29,473 nt of DNA from an uncultured Bacteroidota bacterium (GTDB lineage: Bacteria; Bacteroidota; Bacteroidia; Bacteroidales; SZUA-534), in contig CALABN010000301.1 in the NCBI GenBank assembly GCA_937885735.1, forward strand, positions 1-29,473, read 5' to 3'. Positions 22,984 to 29,473 of the stretch are shown one piece after another. Below the pieces are notes generated by a model. That model worked only from the letters and a program-made list of their open reading frames with translations. It was not told where the DNA came from and ran no database searches. The first letter of the stretch is position 1. The number at the start of each line of letters is the position of its first letter. The translations under genes were made by a program, and so were the position numbers.

Positions 22984-23832
22984 TTAGCGGAAACTTCCAC
23001 CGTATTTGACAACCTCGCTGTTACGGTTGATAACCAGGAATGGGATTGTCTCCTTGTAGTTTGGATTTTCCTTTATCATCTTCTTGTATTTGTTGATGAT
23101 GAGCACAACCAGGTCGGAATCGATGTTCTGGCTGAACTTCAGTATTTCATCTTCAAACACCTTGCCTTTTTTGGCGGTCTTGATACCGTAGATGATGTTC
23201 TTCTTGTCGAGTAACTTTTGGGTAAAGTATATGTTGTTGGCCATATCCTTCTTTTGGTACTCGTCTTCAATGTACGGCTTGATGATGTTGATGTTGCAAT
23301 TGTAGTATTTAGACAGATATACAACCCATTGCAGTGTCTCCTTCATCTTCTTGTCATGGTCCAAAGGAACAACTATTTCCTTGTAGTAGTCGTGTGCAGG
23401 CGCTTCAGTTGCAACAATGAACGGAATGTCGATTACTGACAACGTTGTTACAATTTCGTTGATGTTTAGCGTCTCCTTGTCCGACATTTTGTAGGTTCTG
23501 CCTGTGATGACCAAATTGGCATTGGCATCTTTAATCAGACTGCTTACAACTTTCGACTTGATGCCGATTTCAACGTCGATGAAAATTCGTTGAGGGTCAA
23601 AATTGTATTTCTGCGCCATTTGGTTGGCCGCTTCCTTGATTTTGACTTTTTCGCTCTCAAATTCAGCCTGTTTGGCCGCTTTGCCGAACAAACCTGGTTT
23701 TTTCAGAAAACGAACCAGCATAATCTGGTTGTCCACTTCGTTTGCAAGTTGGATAGCGTGCTGTAGCGCTATTTCACTTGTCTCGGAATAGTCCCAAGGA
23801 ATTACAATTACGTCTTTTCTTGTTTTAGCCAT
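22984..23832 (-). CDS. Tandem universal stress protein (UspA family)
   Basis: A 282-residue protein with two UspA-like domains, about 6-148 (VIVIPWDYSETSEIALQHAI at the start) and about 153-282 (IVVPLDHDKKMKETLQWVVY). Usp proteins are cytoplasmic stress modulators, some binding ATP. The usual ATP motif G-x2-G-x9-G-(S/T) is missing from both halves (for example ITGRTYKMSDKETL in the first), so nucleotide binding is doubtful. It begins 33 bases after the cyclase-HD gene on the same strand, with a shared terminator behind it, so the two form an operon and probably act in one response. Confidence 0.87.
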   Translation of the reverse strand: MAKTRKDVIVIPWDYSETSEIALQHAIQLANEVDNQIMLVRFLKKPGLFGKAAKQAEFESEKVKIKEAANQMAQKYNFDPQRIFIDVEIGIKSKVVSSLIKDANANLVITGRTYKMSDKETLNINEIVTTLSVIDIPFIVATEAPAHDYYKEIVVPLDHDKKMKETLQWVVYLSKYYNCNINIIKPYIEDEYQKKDMANNIYFTQKLLDKKNIIYGIKTAKKGKVFEDEILKFSQNIDSDLVVLIINKYKKMIKENPNYKETIPFLVINRNSEVVKYGGSFR

Positions 23833-23865
23833 ACTGTCTAAATATTCTATTGCTAACTCGCAAAG

Positions 23866-25731
23866 TTAATTATTTTCTTCAACTAATCGCCTAATTGCCT
23901 CCAATTGATTGTTTTTGTTTACATCACGCATCTGTTTTGCCGAATTTGTGAAGTATTGGTGGCCTTCAATGAACTTGATTTGCATCTTGTTCCACTTGTT
24001 TATGTCGTCGTCAATGGCACCGCGCTCCCTTAATTCGCGGTACAAATTTCCCGAAACTGGAATGAAGTCGGCACGTCCCAAATAGTCCAAATCGGCGTCG
24101 CAGATTATCTGTTCAAGCAATGTGACTGGCTTTGGTGGCAGTTTTGTCTTCATTATAAGATTACAAATGAGGTCAATCTGCTCTTCGGTATAATCGAAAC
24201 GAGGCAGGTATTCACGGGCAATTTCGGCACCAGCCTCCTCGTGGTCGGCGTAGGTACGGGTGAATCCTGTGTCGTGGAACAATGCCGCAGTCTTCAGCAT
24301 TAGCATCTCCTCGTCGGAAATTCCTTCGTGACGGCCAATGATTTCAACCTGAACCGTAACGTCGATGGTGTGCTTTAGATTGTGGTAATAAAGGTTCTTC
24401 GGTAGTTTCTCCTCAAGCATATTCAGCACCACTTCTTCAATGTCGTCGAAGCGGACAATGCCCAAACGAGTCTGGAATGCCTGGTTTGGCTTGATTCCCA
24501 ATCCGTCAACCGACAGGTGTGGACGGAAGCCCTCAATCAAGTACATATCTATCTCACCTTTGTACTTGACAGGCATCTTTCCCCAATACTGACATACGAA
24601 GTAGTCCTTTACAAGTTCGTAGGTCATACCAGTAATGTTGACTTTGTTTATTTGTCCAGAGGCTTCCATACGGCTTGCAATGTTTACCGTATCGCCCCAA
24701 ATGTCTAGTTTCTTCTTGTTGGCCGCGTTACTGCAGAAGACTGGTCCAGTGTGAATGCCTATACGCAGGTTCCAGCCCTGGTCGTCGCCATACTGAAGTC
24801 GCATTGTCTGCATATATTGATACATTTCAAAGGCCGCAAGCACCACCTCTATTGGGTTTGTATGGTTTTTCTGTGGAATACCGCCTGCGCACATATATAT
24901 GTCGCCAACCGCCTTGATTTTCTCAATGTGGAACTTCTTTACCACCTCGTCGAAATGCAGGAAGAAGCGGTCGAGGTCGTCAATGAGTTGTTCGGCTTTT
25001 TCGTTCTTTGAAATGTTTGAGAATCCGTGTACGTCAGAGAACAAGACGGTAACCATCTTGAAGCGTGATGCCTTTTCCTTCTGTTTCTCCTTTTCCTTGA
25101 GTTTCTCAAATTCTTCCTTCGGCATATAGTTGGCCACTATCTCCTCGTACTTGAGTTTCTGTTCCTCAAGCGCATTGTTGCGGTCAGATATCTCGTTTTC
25201 AAACGACAATCTTGTCTTCAGAATCTTGTATCGGCTCCAAAGAATGATGCCACTGATAACAATTATGGCAACCACTATTGCGATGATGAAGTCGAACATT
25301 CCGAAAGAGCGTCCGTCTGTCAGTTTTATTTTTGTCTGGTAGAAACGGTCGTTCTCGCTACGTGCCTTGACTGTGATTTCGGCCTTGCGTGTAGGTAGGT
25401 CGAAGGTGACCGATGATTTTGCCGTCCAAATTGGCTCCTCGCCAGTTCCTTCAAAGCAGAACTCATTAAGCATAAGCCTGTTTATCTCGTCCTGTGTGAC
25501 TGAAATGGTTATCTTTTTAGAACCGTTATGCTTTGTAAAATTATATTCGATGAAGCCTGCATCTGGTTGCTCCTTGGACGACAACAGAATCTTTTCCTCA
25601 ACGGAAACATTTACGTCTAATGGCTCTGTGGCTATGCTTTGTGCATTCCCCACAAACGCCCCCAATACAAATATTACCAGTAGCGCAGTTGCCGTAAACA
25701 CGACATTCCTGCTGAATTTTATTGTTGCCAA
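23866..25731 (-). CDS. Membrane class III adenylate cyclase fused to a C-terminal HD phosphohydrolase domain
   Basis: A 621-residue signalling protein. Order: N-terminal signal or anchor helix (about 10-30), periplasmic beta-rich domain (about 35-145), membrane helix (147-165), coiled coil (175-222), class III cyclase domain (about 225-405) and HD domain (about 445-610). The cyclase has both metal aspartates D233 (FSDVHGFS) and D277 (KAVGD), the adenine-choosing pair K273 and D343 (LDIWGD), and N350 and R354 for the transition state; all point to cAMP synthesis. The HD part shows H450/H454, H486-D487 (ALFHDTGF), H497 and D546. The only start in frame near the signal helix is TTG at 25731 (a stop lies six codons upstream); no ATG precedes the first helix. 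A TACATTTG box is at 25813-25806. The HD substrate is unknown. Confidence 0.88.
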   Translation of the reverse strand: MATIKFSRNVVFTATALLVIFVLGAFVGNAQSIATEPLDVNVSVEEKILLSSKEQPDAGFIEYNFTKHNGSKKITISVTQDEINRLMLNEFCFEGTGEEPIWTAKSSVTFDLPTRKAEITVKARSENDRFYQTKIKLTDGRSFGMFDFIIAIVVAIIVISGIILWSRYKILKTRLSFENEISDRNNALEEQKLKYEEIVANYMPKEEFEKLKEKEKQKEKASRFKMVTVLFSDVHGFSNISKNEKAEQLIDDLDRFFLHFDEVVKKFHIEKIKAVGDIYMCAGGIPQKNHTNPIEVVLAAFEMYQYMQTMRLQYGDDQGWNLRIGIHTGPVFCSNAANKKKLDIWGDTVNIASRMEASGQINKVNITGMTYELVKDYFVCQYWGKMPVKYKGEIDMYLIEGFRPHLSVDGLGIKPNQAFQTRLGIVRFDDIEEVVLNMLEEKLPKNLYYHNLKHTIDVTVQVEIIGRHEGISDEEMLMLKTAALFHDTGFTRTYADHEEAGAEIAREYLPRFDYTEEQIDLICNLIMKTKLPPKPVTLLEQIICDADLDYLGRADFIPVSGNLYRELRERGAIDDDINKWNKMQIKFIEGHQYFTNSAKQMRDVNKNNQLEAIRRLVEENN

Positions 25732-25805
25732 TGTTGTCTGAATTAACTATCTGAAAACTACCTTAAATTTTGGGTTTTAATATACAGTTTTATTTGTACA
25801 AAACA

Positions 25806-25813
25806 CAAATGTA
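25806..25813 (-). promoter_or_regulatory. -7 promoter box of the cyclase-usp operon
   Basis: The minus strand reads TACATTTG, an exact TAnnTTTG match, giving a leader of about 70 bases. Confidence 0.5.
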
Positions 25814-26137
25814 AAGTTATAAAAAAGTTTTATGTTTCAATCCACCTAAACCTATCAAAATCACCATAGTTTTCTTTAATCGCCTTTCTCTGCCTTTTTC
25901 TTTTAAAAAAAATTGTTTCTGTCGAAAGATTTTGCCCGCATAAAACCAATGTTTTTGGCAAGGATAATGACTGGTAAAATTCAGTGTTGCAAAGCATTAT
26001 ACAACATACTGCTTTTTTACCGTAAGCGATAATTCCTCACACCTACGATTCTTGCCGTTCGGTCTTTCTGCTCTTTTCAATTGAAAAAGAATATTGGTAA
26101 ATGGTACGATTTAATTGCCAAACGGCCATTTTTTTAT

Positions 26138-26163
26138 CGAAATCGATTTATAGAACCCGCCTA
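26138..26163. repeat. Single copy of the MITE-like end repeat
   Basis: GAAATCGATTTATAGAACCC followed by GCCT matches the right end of the 628-830 element (GAAATCAATTTATAGAACCC then ACCT) at 22 of 24 bases. Only one copy is here, directly upstream of the ribF promoter box, so it is a solo end, a decayed element or a short functional site. Confidence 0.55.
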
Positions 26164-26169
26164 AAAAGA

Positions 26170-26177
26170 TATTTTTG
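26170..26177 (+). promoter_or_regulatory. -7 promoter box of ribF
   Basis: TATTTTTG matches TAnnTTTG and ends 13 bases before the GTG at 26191, so the leader would be under ten bases. Confidence 0.55.
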
Positions 26178-26190
26178 CACAAAAAAAGCC

Positions 26191-27114
26191 GTGCAGGTAT
26201 TCAATACAGTCGACAACCTTGACATTTCAAAGCCAATTGTCACGATAGGCTCGTTTGACGGTGTGCATTTGGGTCACCGATGCATGCTGAAACAACTTGC
26301 CGATTACGCCCGCAAGGTTGGCGGAAGCAGTGTCATTATCACATTGTGGCCTCACCCTGCCACCGTGCTCAATCCAAACCAGCACTTCCCGCTCCTTTCA
26401 ACTCTTGACGAGAAAATCAAACTTTTGGAAGAAACGGGCATCGACCACTTGATTGTGTTGCCTTTCACAAAAGAGTTTTCACAGATTGAATATTTCGACT
26501 TCGTGGCCGATTACCTGGTGAAGCGTTTGGGCACCGACACCTTGTTTTTAGGTTACGACAACGCTGTAGGCCGTAACGGCAAGGGTCATTTTGCCGAACT
26601 TGAGAAACTGTCGAGGCAAATGGGTTTCAACGTGCTACAACTTGAAATGCTGTCGGCAAAAAGCCAGCCTGTCAGTTCAACGCTCATACGCAACCTGTTG
26701 TCGGAAGGCAAGGTTGACGAGGCGGGTATCCTTTTGGACCGCAACTACAGCATTACAGGACGGGTGGTCCGTGGCAACCACATTGGCACCTCAATGGGTT
26801 TCCCTACCGCCAATGTCCAACCCGACGAATGCAAATTCATTCCTGGCAACGGCGTTTATGCCGTAAAGGTCAATGTTGACGGAAAAGAGTTTTTGGGAAT
26901 GCTCAACATTGGTTGCCGACCAACAGTATCAAAATCTGACGGCAAGACAACCATCGAAGCCAATCTGTTTGGTTTCAACGGTGACCTTTATGGGAAGGAT
27001 ATTACCGTAGCATTTCTGAAGAAAATCCGCAATGAAAGACAATTTCCTTCAATTGACAGCCTTTGCGAACAACTGAAAAAGGATTGCCAATTTATTGCCG
27101 GCAATTTCAAATAG
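26191..27114 (+). CDS. ribF: Bifunctional riboflavin kinase/FMN adenylyltransferase
   Basis: A 307-residue enzyme that converts riboflavin to FMN and then FAD. The N-terminal nucleotidyltransferase domain has VTIGSFDGVHLGHR (about 17-30) and, later, SSTLIRNLL; the C-terminal kinase domain has GRVVRGNHIGTSMGFPTANV (about 191-210) and the GVYAVKV strand. The GTG at 26191 is chosen rather than an ATG 30 codons upstream, because the upstream extension crosses both the promoter box and the repeat copy at 26138-26163, and family members begin close to the GSFDGVH motif. It is a single gene, convergent with the DUF4468 gene. Confidence 0.93.
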   Translation: MQVFNTVDNLDISKPIVTIGSFDGVHLGHRCMLKQLADYARKVGGSSVIITLWPHPATVLNPNQHFPLLSTLDEKIKLLEETGIDHLIVLPFTKEFSQIEYFDFVADYLVKRLGTDTLFLGYDNAVGRNGKGHFAELEKLSRQMGFNVLQLEMLSAKSQPVSSTLIRNLLSEGKVDEAGILLDRNYSITGRVVRGNHIGTSMGFPTANVQPDECKFIPGNGVYAVKVNVDGKEFLGMLNIGCRPTVSKSDGKTTIEANLFGFNGDLYGKDITVAFLKKIRNERQFPSIDSLCEQLKKDCQFIAGNFK

Positions 27115-27120
27115 ACAAAA

Positions 27121-27153
27121 AAAAGGTCGCCGTGCAAGACACACAGCGACCTT
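27121..27153 (-). terminator. Terminator of the DUF4468 gene
   Basis: AAGGTCGC pairs with GCGACCTT; on the minus strand the stem is followed by about nine T. On the plus strand the T-run is weak, so it mainly serves the minus-strand gene but may also affect ribF. Confidence 0.8.
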
Positions 27154-27176
27154 GACTTTATACGTCCAAAACGATA

Positions 27177-27821
27177 TTACCAATCGTCGTCAGTATCTTC
27201 AACCTTTGCTTTAGGTGCTGTGGCTTCCTTAAGTTGTTTTTCAACAATTTCTGTAAACACACAACTTGCAACGTAAGCGCTTGAACCAACTTTTTTGCGA
27301 AGAGCATCTGGCTCATCATAGAATGGATAGATTTTCTTTGGTGTCCACGATGTTGAAGAGTTAATAACATAGTCTTTAATTGTACTTGTCAAGCGAACCT
27401 TTCCGTCCTTGATGTTCACTTTCACAATCATATTGACGCTTACAATCTGATGTGGAAAAGAGACAATGTTCTTAAGGTTGACATTTACAAGCAAAGTGCC
27501 TGTCTCTTTGTCGTTGGTCTTTATCGACGAGTTTTTATCAGCAAAAGCATTTGTAAACCATTCGTTTACACTTTCATACAAGTTGTCTTTTGTCTGGTTT
27601 TGACATTCAATAATCGTACTATACGATAATTGGTCGTTCTTGTCGAGCTCAAAACGGCTCTTTAAGCCTTCGGCTCCCTTAACGAATTGTTGTTTGTGGT
27701 CGGCTGTGCCGTCATACTTGTCAATGTCGTATTTGGCAAACGAGTCACCAGTGAGGATTTGGGCTGATGTGCCAAATGCACTCAATATCAAAGAACTGAC
27801 AATCAATAATTTTGTTTTCAT
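27177..27821 (-). CDS. DUF4468-type secreted protein
   Basis: A 214-residue exported protein. It has a signal peptide (residues 1 to about 20, LLIVSSLILSAFGTSAQ) and a mature part with the DUF4468 pattern seen in Bacteroidota (YESVNEWFTNAFA near the middle, then strand-rich VNVNLKN, MIVKVNIKDGKVRLTSTIKDY). The domain has a TBP-like fold in the family and unknown function. The tail is acidic (VEDTDDDW). The ATG at 27821 is chosen; the in-frame extension to 27920 starts inside a TATATTTG promoter box (27927-27920) and has no signal sequence. The leader of about 95 bases contains a hairpin. Confidence 0.82.
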   Translation of the reverse strand: MKTKLLIVSSLILSAFGTSAQILTGDSFAKYDIDKYDGTADHKQQFVKGAEGLKSRFELDKNDQLSYSTIIECQNQTKDNLYESVNEWFTNAFADKNSSIKTNDKETGTLLVNVNLKNIVSFPHQIVSVNMIVKVNIKDGKVRLTSTIKDYVINSSTSWTPKKIYPFYDEPDALRKKVGSSAYVASCVFTEIVEKQLKEATAPKAKVEDTDDDW

Positions 27822-27887
27822 ACTAAAAATGTGTTGTTGTACCTTGTTCCTCAAGTACTTTATAGTTAAAACGTTGGAACAGCGTGC

Positions 27888-27927
27888 CGTTGTGCGACAC
27901 AACGTTTGGTTAATCAGCACAAATATA
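27888..27927 (-). promoter_or_regulatory. Promoter box and leader hairpin of the DUF4468 gene
   Basis: The minus strand has TATATTTG at 27927-27920, then in the leader a 7-bp hairpin CGTTGTG-tcg-CACAACG at 27904-27888. The hairpin lies about 70 bases before the start codon and could act on initiation or mRNA stability. Confidence 0.5.
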
Positions 27928-28063
27928 AACCCTACAATTATTTAAAAAACGCTTATTTGCACATTTTTATTAACCATTAATTACTACATTTTAAAGAACC
28001 ACCGTGAAAATCCACCACCGTGGCAATATTTAAGGCACTTATGGGGCTGATGAAAAAAATCCG

Positions 28064-29020
28064 CTATTCACCGCAATTTCGGCAGATGTCAGTCAGAGAA
28101 CCACCAACAAGCACTTGTCTGCGAACGCTGTCGGACTTTTGCCCCTTCCAAATGTTTACGGCGTTTTCAGTATTGACATTGCCAAACGTATAATGGCAGT
28201 TCTTGTCGTAACAGCAGACGGCAACCTCGCCATTTGCACTTACCACCATTGTGCTCTGCACGCGAAAACATTTGACTGGGTATTTTTTTGATATGTAATA
28301 TTTCCCGTCGGAACCTTGTCTGTAACGGCTATGCTTTGGATTGCGTGGCAATATCTGATTTGCATTGTCAAGATTCTCGACTTGCGCTGTCTTCAGCACA
28401 ACCCTGTCGGCTCCCCATTGACGGGCAAGCCGTTTTATGTCAGATATTTGATGCTCGTTGTGGGCAAACACTATGAACTGCACTTCAATTAGCGGATTGC
28501 CGTTTTTGTGTTGCCGACGCGCTTCGGACAGATTGCCAATGCCGTCGATAGTGGCCTGCAGGCTTCCGCCGATGCGGTATTTTGCGTAAACGTCCTGCGT
28601 GGTGCCGTCAACCGAAACTGTGATTTGGTCCAGTCCACTGCTGACAAGGTTTCGGCATAATTCAGGCGTAAGTGTCTGTCCATTTGTCGACAGATTTGTA
28701 AAGACATTGTGCGAATGTGCGATTGAAATCATTTGGCACAAATCGGGATTGAGAGTGGGCTCGCCTTGCCAGTAGAATTGGCAGTTGACCAGCCATTTTG
28801 CAATGGGCAAGAAGGCATTGCAGAATGTGTCGAGGCTCATCAGTTGGCTGTTTCGCGTCAGTCTGCCACCACCGAGCGTGCATTCGGGGCAACACAGGTT
28901 GCATATTGATGCAGGCTCCACCGACAGCGATTCAGGCATTGTACGGATTCCTGCACGGCCTGGCATCTTGCCAAACACTTGCTGAAGGCGGATGAGCGTG
29001 CTGTTGCACAACTTGTGCAT
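28064..29020 (-). CDS. Radical SAM/SPASM domain protein
   Basis: A 318-residue radical SAM enzyme. The cluster motif C-x3-C-x2-C is C40, C44, C47 in ICNLCCPECTLGG; the GEP-type SAM motif is FYWQGEPTLNP. The C-terminal SPASM region has the cysteines of MVVSANGEVAVCCYDKN, then GNVNTENAVNIWKG and the final ICRNCGE, so at least one auxiliary iron-sulfur cluster is likely. SPASM proteins often modify peptides, but no precursor peptide is recognised here, so the substrate is unknown. The ATG at 29020 is preferred; a TTG at 29098 would add 26 residues (rich in hydrophobics) without visible support. It lies downstream of the O-methyltransferase on the same strand. Confidence 0.86.
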   Translation of the reverse strand: MHKLCNSTLIRLQQVFGKMPGRAGIRTMPESLSVEPASICNLCCPECTLGGGRLTRNSQLMSLDTFCNAFLPIAKWLVNCQFYWQGEPTLNPDLCQMISIAHSHNVFTNLSTNGQTLTPELCRNLVSSGLDQITVSVDGTTQDVYAKYRIGGSLQATIDGIGNLSEARRQHKNGNPLIEVQFIVFAHNEHQISDIKRLARQWGADRVVLKTAQVENLDNANQILPRNPKHSRYRQGSDGKYYISKKYPVKCFRVQSTMVVSANGEVAVCCYDKNCHYTFGNVNTENAVNIWKGQKSDSVRRQVLVGGSLTDICRNCGE

Positions 29021-29114
29021 TGTGACAACTCGCAAGAAACGTAAAGCCAGCAATATGGATTTGGATACAGGCACCACTGATTCAAAGAATTTATGCAAAT
29101 TATATGCTTGAATC

Positions 29115-29154
29115 TTTTATTTAGATAAAATGGTAAAAATATCTAAAATAAAAT
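29115..29154. repeat. AT-only inverted repeat
   Basis: TTTATTTAGATA and TATCTAAAATAAA are inverted copies with one bulged base, separated by about 12 bases, just past the O-methyltransferase stop. With only A-T pairs in most of the stem it is a weak terminator or a structured spacer. Confidence 0.45.
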
Positions 29155-29157
29155 ATT

Positions 29158-29473
29158 TTATAATTTTTGCATCACCATAAGTCCGTCGCGTATGGGAAAT
29201 ATTACATTCTCTACACGCGGGTCGGCGTGAACCATATCGTTGAACTGTTGCAGGCCTTGCGTGTAGGTGTCATTGGCAGGGGTGTCGCCGTTAATTTTTC
29301 CGTACCAAAGCACGTCGTCGGCAACAATGAACCCGCCAGGACGCACTGCATCAATCACGAGGTTGTAGTATTGTGGATATTCGCGCTTGTCGGCATCAAT
29401 GAAGACAAGGTCGAACTCACCGCCAAGCGTAGGCACAATGTCGCGCGCATCGCCCAAATGGTATTGGATACGG
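29158..29473 (-). CDS. SAM-dependent O-methyltransferase, C-terminal part (cut by window edge)
   Basis: The open frame runs off the window end; 105 residues are visible, without the start. They read RIQYHLGDARDIVPTL, then FDLVFIDADKREYPQYYNL, PGGFIVADDVLWYGK and end in LPIRDGLMVMQKL-like sequence (FPIRDGLMVMQKL). This is the second half of a family 3 O-methyltransferase (catechol/caffeoyl-CoA type), with the metal-binding D of FIDADK and DD of VADDVLW. The TTG at 29457 is internal, not a start. The natural substrate of such bacterial enzymes is usually unknown. Confidence 0.88.
   Translation of the reverse strand, partial: RIQYHLGDARDIVPTLGGEFDLVFIDADKREYPQYYNLVIDAVRPGGFIVADDVLWYGKINGDTPANDTYTQGLQQFNDMVHADPRVENVIFPIRDGLMVMQKL

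Larger units (their letters stand above)
25732..26168. other. Intergenic region between divergent cyclase and ribF
   Basis: About 440 AT-rich bases with no supported gene. It holds the cyclase promoter (25806-25813, minus), a 14-base palindrome TTTTCAATTGAAAA at 26074-26087, and the single copy of the MITE-like end repeat at 26140-26163. Nothing else is recognised. Confidence 0.5.

Noticed and set aside
26101..26190. 30-codon N-terminal extension of ribF
   Set aside because: It includes the repeat copy and the -7 box, and family members begin close to the GSFDGVH motif.

Overview
The window is a 29.5 kb chromosomal segment of a Bacteroidota bacterium, most likely an uncultured Bacteroidales. 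The evidence is a gliding-motility lipoprotein GldH beside a RicT-like protein, a BspA-type leucine-rich-repeat protein with a type IX secretion tail, a FISUMP-domain lipoprotein, a DUF4468 protein, repeated use of the Bacteroidota -7 promoter box TAnnTTTG, and few Shine-Dalgarno sequences. No plasmid, phage or CRISPR signature is visible. It is mainly a housekeeping region with repeat-rich intergenic patches.

Layout. At 98-589 is a small CDP-alcohol phosphatidyltransferase. Positions 590-1535 carry no gene: they hold a 203-bp MITE-like element (628-830) and a dense run of palindromic repeats. A minus-strand operon follows, trpS then a heptose-phosphate kinase (3532 to 1536). Two AT-richer surface-protein genes (BspA-like at 3738-4886, FISUMP lipoprotein at 5820-7271) flank a regulator-like gene joining an AbrB/MazE-type DNA-binding segment to a degenerate superoxide-reductase-like domain (5244-5747). 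Next come a membrane-anchored coiled-coil protein, a C_GCAxxG_C_C redox-type protein, a TauE/SafE permease with a probably leaderless mRNA, a second repeat cluster (9964-10332), a Wzx-like flippase, ilvE and an AraC-family regulator.

The centre (14135-15856) holds a conserved but functionally undefined pair: a NifU/IscU-like scaffold protein and a GGGtGRT-family protein, with their own promoter, a rare strong Shine-Dalgarno for the second gene and a good terminator. tRNA-Leu and tRNA-Gly lie beside it. A plus-strand run ricT-gldH-trmB follows, then hflX (minus), a lone receiver-domain protein (plus), a DUF349 repeat protein (minus), and an operon coding for a membrane adenylate cyclase fused to an HD phosphohydrolase domain followed by a tandem universal stress protein.

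The right end holds ribF, a DUF4468 protein, a radical SAM/SPASM protein and the C-terminal part of an O-methyltransferase cut by the window edge.

The loci most worth attention are the scaffold/GGGtGRT pair, the cyclase-HD plus stress-protein operon, the AbrB/superoxide-reductase-like fusion, and the two palindromic repeat clusters that share a conserved linker.
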